Source of the DNA: Synechococcus sp. HK05
GTDB lineage: Bacteria > Cyanobacteriota > Cyanobacteriia > PCC-6307 > Cyanobiaceae
Assembly (NCBI RefSeq): GCF_019104765.1
Contig: NZ_JAHRXJ010000001.1
Span: 1 to 64,000 of the forward strand
Length of the DNA: 64,000 nucleotides
Direction of reading: 5' to 3'
Shown: positions 29,099 through 35,734 of the stretch, one piece after another
How positions within the stretch are numbered: the stretch's first letter is position 1
Layout: each line of letters opens with the position of its first letter
Translations under genes and position numbers: made by a program
Notes under the pieces: model-generated
The model's database searches: none
What the model was told of the DNA's origin: nothing
Seen by the model: only the letters and a program-made list of their open reading frames with translations

Positions 29099-30294
29099 TG
29101 CTGCCGGTTCGTCGCTTTGGCCGCACCGAGCTGCCGATGCCCGTGTTGTCGCTCGGTGGGATGCGCTTTCAGCAGAGCTGGAACGATCTGCCGGCCGATC
29201 AGATCAGCGCGGAGAGCCAGGACAACCTGCGGGTCACCCTCGAGGCGGCGGTGGCCGCGGGCTTCCGGCATGTGGAAACCGCGCGCCATTACGGCAGCTC
29301 TGAGCGGCAGCTGGGCTGGTTGCTGCCCCAGGTGCCGGACCCCGGCCGGATTCTCCAGACCAAAGTGCCGCCCCAGGCCGACCCAGCGGCCTTTGAGGCC
29401 GAGCTGCGCCGCAGTTTCGAGCGGCTGGCGGTGCCGCGGGTCGACCTGCTTGCCATTCATGGTCTTAACCGGCCGGAGCACCTGGAGCAAACCCTGAGGC
29501 CGGGCGGCTGTTTGGAGGTGGTGCGGCGCTGGCAAGCGGAAGGGCGTGTGGGGTCGGTGGGTTTCTCCACCCATGGCCCCTTGCCGCTGATCCTCGAGGC
29601 GATCCACAGCGGCGCTTTCGATTACATCAATCTGCACTGGTATTTCATTCGCCAGGACAACCGCCCGGCGATTGACGCCGCCATTGCCCAGGACATGGGT
29701 GTGTTCGTGATCAGCCCCACCGATAAAGGCGGTCACCTGCACACCCCATCGCCGCAGCTGCTGGAGCTTTGTGCGCCGCTGCATCCGATCGTGTTCAACG
29801 ATCTCTTCTGCCTGAGTGCGCCTGGGATTCACACCATCAGCGTGGGCGCGGCGCGACCGGACGACCTCCAGCTGCATCTCCAGGCCGTGGCGTTGCTGCC
29901 CCAGGCCGCTGAGCTTCTGCCCCCGATCGTCGCGCGGCTGGAGCAGGCCCGCCGCGACGCCCTGGGCGACGCGTGGCTCGACAGCTGGCATCAGGGTTTA
30001 CCCGCCTGGCAGGACACACCTGGCGGGATCAACCTGCCCACCTTGCTCTGGCTCCACAACCTCGTGGAGGCCTGGGGGCTGGAGGGCTATGCGAGGGCCC
30101 GCTATGGCTTGCTGGGGGGCGGCGGCCATTGGTTCCCGGGCGCCAATGCTGATGCCCTCGATCACAGCGTGAGCGAAGCGCAGTTGCTGCAGGCCCTGGC
30201 GGCCAGCCCCTGGGCGGAGCGAATCCCGCCCCTGCTGCGGGCCTTGCGCCAACGGGTCGGCGGCCAGGCCACCCGCCGATTGATGGCCGAATGA
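29098..30294 (+). CDS. Aldo/keto reductase family oxidoreductase
   Basis: A 398-residue protein. The N-terminal ~270 residues form the AKR barrel: LPMPVLSLGGMRF, HVETARHYGSSERQLG (catalytic Tyr), LQTKV (Lys) and LLAIHGLN (His). The canonical Asp of the DTA-x-x-YG motif is Glu here. The C-terminal ~120 residues are an extra helical domain with no cysteine cluster, although related predicted AKR oxidoreductases often carry a C-terminal 4Fe-4S domain. The gene directly upstream encodes a 4Fe-4S ferredoxin overlapping by one base, which may stand in for it. The substrate is unknown. It is convergent with rsmG (7 bp between stops). Confidence 0.86.
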   Translation: MLPVRRFGRTELPMPVLSLGGMRFQQSWNDLPADQISAESQDNLRVTLEAAVAAGFRHVETARHYGSSERQLGWLLPQVPDPGRILQTKVPPQADPAAFEAELRRSFERLAVPRVDLLAIHGLNRPEHLEQTLRPGGCLEVVRRWQAEGRVGSVGFSTHGPLPLILEAIHSGAFDYINLHWYFIRQDNRPAIDAAIAQDMGVFVISPTDKGGHLHTPSPQLLELCAPLHPIVFNDLFCLSAPGIHTISVGAARPDDLQLHLQAVALLPQAAELLPPIVARLEQARRDALGDAWLDSWHQGLPAWQDTPGGINLPTLLWLHNLVEAWGLEGYARARYGLLGGGGHWFPGANADALDHSVSEAQLLQALAASPWAERIPPLLRALRQRVGGQATRRLMAE

Positions 30295-30301
30295 TCGCCC
30301 C

Positions 30302-31051
30302 TCAGCTCGCGCTGACGGGTTGGCCGAGGGGGAATTTGCTGGGCATTCCCACGGCGCGTGGGTAGCTCTTGGGGCAGGGGGCGCTGGCGGCCACGAACAG
30401 GGCTGTGCGCTGGCCCCGTTCGGCGGGAAGCTCGCGCTGCTCGCAGCGCACGATCTCAGCGCGCAACAGCTGTAGGGCACGTTCCAGCTCGCGCTGATCG
30501 GCCTCCCCCCACTGGCCGCGATAGAGCAACGCCTGCCCCGAAGGCTTGAGCAACGGCACCAGGTATTCCGCCACCACCGGCGCTGCCGCCACCGCCCGTG
30601 CCATCGCCAGATCGAACTGGCCGCGGCATTGGCCGTGGCGCCCGGTGAGCTCCACCCGTTCGCAGCGCAGCTGCACGCGATCGCTCAAGCCCAGGGCTGC
30701 CGCCATGGCCTCAACGGCCTGGGTCTTGCGACCCACCGAATCCACCAGGGTGAGCTGGGCCTGGGGGAAGGCAATGGCGATGGCCAGCCCCGGGAAGCCG
30801 CCGCCGGTGCCCACATCGATGCAGCGCAGCGGGGCCTCGGCTTGGTCGTTGAGCAGCTGTTGCAGCGGCCAGAGGCTGTCGAACACCTGGGCGATCCAGA
30901 AGTCGTCGCCCTCCACCAAGCGTGTGAGGTTCACGCGGCTGTTCCACTGGCGCAGCTCCTCTTGCAGCTGCTGAAGCTGCTGCAGCTGTTCCGGGCTCGG
31001 CTGCCAGCCCAGCTCCTGCCAGAGGGCGGTGTCGGGTGTGGCAGCTGGCAT
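30302..31051 (-). CDS. rsmG: 16S rRNA m7G527 methyltransferase RsmG
   Basis: A class I SAM methyltransferase of 249 residues that modifies G527 in the 530 loop. It has [30 protein letters not shown] (motif I) and [20 protein letters not shown], the RsmG (GidB) signatures. I chose the ATG at 31049-31051 ([16 protein letters not shown]); the frame is open to 31123, but that part overlaps the divergent J-domain gene start. The C-terminus ends in [13 protein letters not shown]-like sequence typical of cyanobacterial members. Confidence 0.94.
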   Translation of the reverse strand: MPAATPDTALWQELGWQPSPEQLQQLQQLQEELRQWNSRVNLTRLVEGDDFWIAQVFDSLWPLQQLLNDQAEAPLRCIDVGTGGGFPGLAIAIAFPQAQLTLVDSVGRKTQAVEAMAAALGLSDRVQLRCERVELTGRHGQCRGQFDLAMARAVAAAPVVAEYLVPLLKPSGQALLYRGQWGEADQRELERALQLLRAEIVRCEQRELPAERGQRTALFVAASAPCPKSYPRAVGMPSKFPLGQPVSAS

Positions 31052-31109
31052 CCCCTTGGGCGGCGTGGTCTCTTGATCTCTAGGATCCCCCACACCCGGT
31101 GCCCCGCTG

Positions 31110-31619
31110 GTGGCAGCTGCCAACCACTACGAGCTGCTGCAGATAGCCCCCGATGCGTCGCAGCAGGAGCTGCGCCAGGCCTTCCGCCGGCTCAGCAAGC
31201 GCTACCACCCCGACACCACCGATTTGCCGGCCGAGCAAGCGGAAGAAGCGTTTCGCCATCTGCAGCAGGCTTACCTCACCCTGAGCGATCCCGAGCGGCG
31301 CCGGCTGTACGACGTGAGCCTGCGGCCTGTGCCCCAGCCGCTTCAGTCCCTGCGGGTGTCTGTGCCCCAGCCGGTGCCGGTGCGGCGGGCCCTCTCGGGT
31401 GGTGAGTGGTTCGCGCTGCTGCTGCTGGGGGTGGCTGTGGTGTTCAGCCTGGTGCTCGGCGTGGGGCTGGCCTGGGCCCGTGGCACCGAGTTGTTGCGGG
31501 AGCCCAGCTGGTGGCCGGGCAGCGAGCAGACTGCTCAGACCTTGCCGTCCAGCACCGCGGATGTCGTCTCTGCCGCCCCCCCAGGCGCCGCTGTACAACC
31601 ATCCGCTGCCGGCGCATGA
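31110..31619 (+). CDS. Membrane-anchored J-domain protein
   Basis: A 169-residue DnaJ-family cochaperone. The J domain occupies residues about 5-68 ([20 protein letters not shown]), with the HPD motif that stimulates DnaK ATPase. A linker of about 25 residues is followed by one transmembrane helix (about 103-125) and a short polar tail. There is no Gly/Phe or zinc domain, so it is a type III J protein that probably recruits DnaK to a membrane. GTG start at 31110, divergent from rsmG. Its last 59 bp overlap the start of the DUF3143 gene in another frame. Confidence 0.87.
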   Translation: MAAANHYELLQIAPDASQQELRQAFRRLSKRYHPDTTDLPAEQAEEAFRHLQQAYLTLSDPERRRLYDVSLRPVPQPLQSLRVSVPQPVPVRRALSGGEWFALLLLGVAVVFSLVLGVGLAWARGTELLREPSWWPGSEQTAQTLPSSTADVVSAAPPGAAVQPSAAGA

Positions 31620-31827
31620 GCAGTGGCTGCGCGATCTGGGTGCCGTGCAACAAGGGCCCCACTCCTGTCTGTGGGATCTGCGGTTGGGCGGTTGGAGCGC
31701 TCAGATTGAGCTGGAGGTGGAGGAGCTGAGCATCCGCTGGCAGTCGGATGAGGCGCCGGTGGAGCGCCACTTCCCTTACGGCTTCAGCCGCGCCGATGTG
31801 GAAGCGGCGATTCTCGCCGGACCCTGA
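31561..31827 (+). CDS. DUF3143 protein
   Basis: An 88-residue protein starting [20 protein letters not shown] with WLRDLGAVQQ and later LEVEELSIRW and RHFPYGFSRADVEAAILAGP, which matches my recollection of the cyanobacterial DUF3143 family. It is soluble and acidic with no catalytic motif. It starts inside the end of the J-domain gene in the +1 frame with a 59-bp overlap, so the two are probably cotranslated. The function is unknown. Confidence 0.78.
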   Translation: MSSLPPPQAPLYNHPLPAHEQWLRDLGAVQQGPHSCLWDLRLGGWSAQIELEVEELSIRWQSDEAPVERHFPYGFSRADVEAAILAGP

Positions 31828-31887
31828 CGCTCACCTGACAGCAGCGCCGATCGCCGTCAGCATGGGAGCGCACATCAAAGGAGCCTG

Positions 31888-32169
31888 ATGGACAGCAGCT
31901 CCCACCGACAGCCGCCGGTGTCGAATCGCTTCCTGCAGCCCGAGCAGCTTGCCGCACCCCACGCCGGGCGTGCCTGGAGCCCCACAGAGGTGTTTGCCGA
32001 AGGCCAGTGGCAGAGCGTGCGTGTGCGGCTCGAGGCCAGGGGCTGGAATGCGCTGCAGATCGAGCAAATCCACGATCAGCTGCGGCAGGGCTGGCCCCTG
32101 GCTTTGGCTGAAAACAACGTGGCGGTGATCAGTGGTCACTGCCCGATCAAGGCGCGCCGGTTCCACTGA
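31888..32169 (+). CDS. Small soluble protein, unknown
   Basis: A 93-residue protein preceded by a good ribosome-binding site (AAAGGAG at 31876-31882) with the ATG at 31888. The body (SVRVRLEARGWNALQIEQIH then DQLRQGWPLALAENNVAVIS) looks like a compact helical fold. No motif, signal peptide or membrane segment is visible. It is 60 bp downstream of the DUF3143 gene and convergent with the next small gene. I do not recognise the family. Confidence 0.6.
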   Translation: MDSSSHRQPPVSNRFLQPEQLAAPHAGRAWSPTEVFAEGQWQSVRVRLEARGWNALQIEQIHDQLRQGWPLALAENNVAVISGHCPIKARRFH

Positions 32170-32189
32170 CGCCATCTGGCCAGCAAGCC

Positions 32190-32354
32190 TCAGAGCTTGC
32201 GCTTGCACACTTCGCTCTGCTCTTCGGCCTGGGTGGAGAAGGGGCCGCAGCTGAACCAGCGCACCATCGACACTTCAATGTCGGTGAACAGCACCAGGAT
32301 GCCGGCGCAGAGGGCGGCAACGGCGGCGCTGATTGCAACGTGGGAGCCTTTCAT
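32190..32354 (-). CDS. 54-residue single-span membrane protein, unknown
   Basis: A minus-strand frame from the ATG at 32352-32354 to TGA at 32190-32192. It encodes MKGSHVAISAAVAALCAGIL followed by VLFTDIEVSMVRWFSCG, then a polar tail with CKRKL. One transmembrane helix spans about residues 7-24, and cysteines flank a short amphipathic segment. It sits 13 bp downstream of bioD and could be the last gene of the biotin operon, though nothing ties it to biotin. I do not recognise the family. Confidence 0.5.
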   Translation of the reverse strand: MKGSHVAISAAVAALCAGILVLFTDIEVSMVRWFSCGPFSTQAEEQSEVCKRKL

Positions 32355-32367
32355 GCACCGGTGTGTG

Positions 32368-33021
32368 TCATGCCTGGAGCTTATGGGAGAGCTCCAGCTC
32401 CTGCCATTGCTGGGCCAGTGTGGTGGCGGTGATGGCGCTCAGCGGCGGCAGGCAGCCGAGGATTGGCACACCGCCCAGTTGGGCCAGGGTGCGCAGGTTG
32501 TTGGGATGAGCCGGGCCATTGAGCAGCACGCCCAGCACCGGGATCTGGCGGTGTCGCAGGGCTTCGAGGGATAGCAGCGTGTGGTTGAGGGTGCCCAGCC
32601 CGCTGCGGGCCACCAGCAGCACCGGCAGTTGCCAGTGCTGGAGTTGATCGATCTGCAGCCAATCAAGCCGTAGGGGTACCAACAGCCCGCCCGCGGTTTC
32701 CACCACCAGGGGGCCGCTCTGGTTTGGCAGCTTCAGACGCTGGGACTCCAACGGGGGGCCTGGCCGGGCGGGATCGCCGCTCTCCAGCTCAGTGGCCCAG
32801 TGGGGGGAGACCGGTGCCTGCAGCCGGTAGGCCTCCGGGATGATCCGCGCCTCCGGGAGCCCCAGCCAGCGCTGCACCCGGTCGCGATCGCCTTCGCCGT
32901 TCTCGAGGCCGCACTGCACCGGCTTCCAATAGCAGGCCCCCAGGCCTTGCACCAGCAGGGCGCTCACCACGGTTTTCCCCACCTCCGTGTCGGTGCCGCA
33001 CACCACCAGGCGGTTGCTCAT
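32368..33021 (-). CDS. bioD: Dethiobiotin synthetase
   Basis: Closes the ureido ring of dethiobiotin from DAPA, CO2 and ATP. The 217-residue protein has the P-loop CGTDTEVGKTVV near the N-terminus, YWKPVQCGLENG (substrate Lys), VETAGGLLVPLR and VLLVARSGLGTLNHTLL, all typical of BioD. I chose the ATG at 33019-33021 (MSNRLVVCGTD). It overlaps the bioC stop by 4 bp and is the last recognised gene of the bioF-bioK-bioC-bioD operon. Confidence 0.95.
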   Translation of the reverse strand: MSNRLVVCGTDTEVGKTVVSALLVQGLGACYWKPVQCGLENGEGDRDRVQRWLGLPEARIIPEAYRLQAPVSPHWATELESGDPARPGPPLESQRLKLPNQSGPLVVETAGGLLVPLRLDWLQIDQLQHWQLPVLLVARSGLGTLNHTLLSLEALRHRQIPVLGVLLNGPAHPNNLRTLAQLGGVPILGCLPPLSAITATTLAQQWQELELSHKLQA

Positions 33022-33788
33022 CGTTTCTGTCCCACCAGCACCAGCACCTGCCACACGATGGCGTGCTCAGGTCCTGGCCAGTGGCGGATCAGTTGGCGCA
33101 GTTGCCCCGGTTGCAGCCGCTCGGCCGGGCTGGCCTGGGCGCCGATGGCTTTGATCTGATGCAGGAAGGGCCGGACCCCGCGATTGGGGCGGCTGAAGCG
33201 CAGCACTTGTTGTTGGTGCAGGAGGAGCTGGCCAGCTGCGGCCGCGATCAGGTCGTTGGCATCCGGAAGCGGGAGGGCGCTGCAGGGCACCCCTGCCCGT
33301 TGGGCGGCCTGATGCCAGATCTGAAAACTGCCGCTGCAGGGCACCGCCAGCAGCAGGGCGCCGCCGGGGCGGAGGGCCGCGCACCAGCGGCTCAGCTGCA
33401 GCGGGGGCTGCTGCAGCCATTGCAGCGCAAAGCTGGAGGCCAACAGTCCTGCCCCCGTGAGCTCCTGGGGCAGTCCTTGGTTCAGATCCCACAGGCGCTG
33501 GTGGGCTGGTAGCGGGGGCTGCTCCTGCTCCAGGAGCGCTGCGCAGGCGTCAAGCCGCAGCAAGGGCGCATCCTTGAGTTGGTGTTCCAGGGCGCGGCTC
33601 AAGAGGCCGCTGCCGGCGCCCAGATCGGCCCGGGGCCCCGGGGGCAGTGCTGCCGCCAGGGGCCGGGCTAGTCGGGCCAGCCGATTGGCCACAGCTGTCT
33701 GAAGAGTGGCGCTGCGCTGGTAGCTGCTGGCGCCGCGGCTGAAGCAGCGCTCCACCTGAGCGCTGAAGCGGAGCTCAAGGTTGCCCAT
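33018..33788 (-). CDS. bioC: Malonyl-ACP O-methyltransferase BioC
   Basis: A SAM methyltransferase that methylates malonyl-ACP so fatty acid synthesis can build the pimelate chain of biotin. The 256-residue protein starts MGNLELRFSAQVERCFSRGA, then SSYQRSATLQTAVANRLARL, and has motif I ADLGAGSGLLSRAL and a later LASSFALQWL, matching BioC rather than a generic methyltransferase. The ATG at 33786-33788 overlaps the end of bioK by 14 bp, and the stop overlaps bioD by 4 bp, so the set is translationally coupled. Confidence 0.88.
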   Translation of the reverse strand: MGNLELRFSAQVERCFSRGASSYQRSATLQTAVANRLARLARPLAAALPPGPRADLGAGSGLLSRALEHQLKDAPLLRLDACAALLEQEQPPLPAHQRLWDLNQGLPQELTGAGLLASSFALQWLQQPPLQLSRWCAALRPGGALLLAVPCSGSFQIWHQAAQRAGVPCSALPLPDANDLIAAAAGQLLLHQQQVLRFSRPNRGVRPFLHQIKAIGAQASPAERLQPGQLRQLIRHWPGPEHAIVWQVLVLVGQKR

Positions 33789-34482
33789 CGGCAATCCACC
33801 CCAGTACCCGCTCCGGCAGCTCTGGATCCAGCAGGCAATGGCCAGCAGGCTCCAGGCTCCATAGCTCCGCCTGCGGCAGCAGCGCCCGCAGGGCGGCGCG
33901 GCTGCTGGGCTGCACGATGCGATCGTCGGCAGCTTCCACAATCAACGCCCGGGCTGCGGTGGGATATCCCATTGGCAGACCAGCGGTCAGCTCCAGCAGC
34001 TGCAGATCCTCCAGCAGCCGCTGTTGGCCGAGGGCAGTGATCCCCTGCTCCAACGGGCCCATCGGCAGGGCGGAGGGCGGCTGAGGTGCAGCAGCTTCCC
34101 GGAAGAAATCGCGCAGCAGGGCCGTGGTGTCGCCCGCCGCGAGGCGTTGGCCCATGACCTGAAGGGCGGCACGGGTGCTGCGCCCGGCCCGGCCCTCGGG
34201 CACGAAGGCTGCAAAGCTGGCCAGCCACACGGCGCAGGTGGCCTGCTCCCACACCTGGGGCGGCAGCAGGTGGGGCCCCAGCGAATGGCCGACCACCACC
34301 CGCTCCTCAGCCTGGGGCATCCAGCTCGGTTGCTGAGGCGTGAGCTGGCCGTAGCCCCGCTCCGTGGCGCTGAAGGCCCAGCCCCGCGCGGCGGCCCCCT
34401 CGGCCCACGGCTGCCAGGCGCGGCTGTCGCCCGCCCAGCCATGGGCCGCGATCAGCTGGGTGGTGGGGGTTGCTGTGCTCAT
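33775..34482 (-). CDS. bioK: Pimeloyl-ACP methyl ester esterase, BioK type
   Basis: A 235-residue alpha/beta hydrolase. The nucleophile elbow is VVGHSLGPH (Ser, about residue 66), with a C-terminal DDRIVQP (Asp) and LEPAGHCLLDP (His) completing the triad. It sits between bioF and bioC with overlaps on both sides, where the esterase ending pimelate-chain elongation is expected. In picocyanobacteria that role is filled by BioK rather than BioH, and I call it so from position and family knowledge. It would release pimeloyl-ACP from its methyl ester. Confidence 0.85.
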   Translation of the reverse strand: MSTATPTTQLIAAHGWAGDSRAWQPWAEGAAARGWAFSATERGYGQLTPQQPSWMPQAEERVVVGHSLGPHLLPPQVWEQATCAVWLASFAAFVPEGRAGRSTRAALQVMGQRLAAGDTTALLRDFFREAAAPQPPSALPMGPLEQGITALGQQRLLEDLQLLELTAGLPMGYPTAARALIVEAADDRIVQPSSRAALRALLPQAELWSLEPAGHCLLDPELPERVLGWIADGQP

Positions 34483-35669
34483 GGTGTGCCCAGGGCCTTG
34501 AGCAGCCGCTCCAGGCTGCCGGAGGGAAGGTCGTGGCGCAGCACCAGTCGCAGCCTCGCTGTGCCCGCTGGCACGGTGGGGGGGCGAATCGCCACGCTGA
34601 GTAGGCCGGCTTGCTCCAGCTGCTGCTGCAGGGCGAGGGCGCGGCTGTTATCGCCCACGAGCAGGGGCAGGATCGGGCCGCAGCCTGGTGGCCTGGGCCA
34701 GCCGGCCGCCTCCAGGCGATCGCGCCAGCGCTCAGCCCGTTCGAGGAGTTGGCTGGCCCGTTCGGGCTGCTGCTGCATGTGCGTGAGCGCCGCCGCTGCC
34801 GCCGCCGCCAGGGGTGGGGCCAGAGCGGTTGTGTAGCGGTAGGGCCCGGAGTGCTGCAGCAGCCATTCCCCCACCAGGGCATCGCCCGCCAGAAAGGCGC
34901 CGCCGCTGCCGAAGGCTTTGCCGAAGGTGCCGCTGATCAGGCTGACGCCGCTGCATCCGTGGCCGAGGCCGCGGCCACCGGGGCCCAGCACTCCCAGGGC
35001 GTGGGCTTCATCGAGGAGCAGGGCAGCGCCGTAGTGCTCGCACAAGGCACTCAGGCCTGCCATCTCAGGCGAGGTGCCCTCCATCGAGAACAGGCTCTCG
35101 CTGATCACCAGCAATCGCCGCTGGGGCTGATCAGCCCGCGCCTGCTGCAGGCGGCACTCGAGATCAGACAGCTGGTTGTGGGCAAAGCGCTGCAGCCGCG
35201 CGCCGCTGGCGCGAATGCCCACCAGCAGCGAGTGATGAATCAGTCGATCGGCCAGCACCAGCGTGTGGCGATCGGCCAGGGCCAACACCGCCGCCAGGTT
35301 GGCCTGAAAACCGCTGGGAAACAGCAGCACCCGCTCGCGTCCCAACCAGGCCGCCAATGCTGCTTCCAACTGGTCATGCCCGCCGCGCCCGCCGCTCACC
35401 AGCCGTGAGGCCCCGGCGCCCACGCCCTCGCGCTGCATCGCTTGGCCAGCGGCCTTCAGCAGGGCGGGGTGCGACGCCAGCCCCAGGTAGTCGTTGCTGG
35501 CTAGATCCAGCAGCGGCTGGCTGCCGGGGGCTGTGCTCTGCAGGCCAGCGGTTCCGGCTGGCTCCCAGCTGCGCGGTTGGCGGCGCCGGTCGGCGGGCAG
35601 CTGATCCAGGGCTTCCGCCAGGGGCGCACGCCATGAAAGGTCGGAGCCAGTTGCATGAGCCTGGACCAA
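34479..35669 (-). CDS. bioF: 8-amino-7-oxononanoate synthase
   Basis: A PLP enzyme condensing pimeloyl-ACP with alanine, the first ring-forming step of biotin synthesis. It shows LLDLASNDYLGLASHP, LFPSGFQANLAAVLAL, LLLDEAHALGVLG, and the PLP lysine in SGTFGKAFGSGGAF. The start is uncertain. E. coli similarity begins at SWRAPLAEALDQL. I favour the TTG at 35667-35669 (396 residues) because the next upstream in-frame ATG (35723) is only 11 bp from the divergent helicase start, leaving no room for two promoters. It overlaps bioK by 4 bp. Confidence 0.9.
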   Translation of the reverse strand: MVQAHATGSDLSWRAPLAEALDQLPADRRRQPRSWEPAGTAGLQSTAPGSQPLLDLASNDYLGLASHPALLKAAGQAMQREGVGAGASRLVSGGRGGHDQLEAALAAWLGRERVLLFPSGFQANLAAVLALADRHTLVLADRLIHHSLLVGIRASGARLQRFAHNQLSDLECRLQQARADQPQRRLLVISESLFSMEGTSPEMAGLSALCEHYGAALLLDEAHALGVLGPGGRGLGHGCSGVSLISGTFGKAFGSGGAFLAGDALVGEWLLQHSGPYRYTTALAPPLAAAAAAALTHMQQQPERASQLLERAERWRDRLEAAGWPRPPGCGPILPLLVGDNSRALALQQQLEQAGLLSVAIRPPTVPAGTARLRLVLRHDLPSGSLERLLKALGTP

Positions 35670-35734
35670 GCCCGTTGCTGCGCTGGGGTGTGCCCTCAGT
35701 CTGCCCGCTGAACGGGTGCCCATAGGATCTGCTA

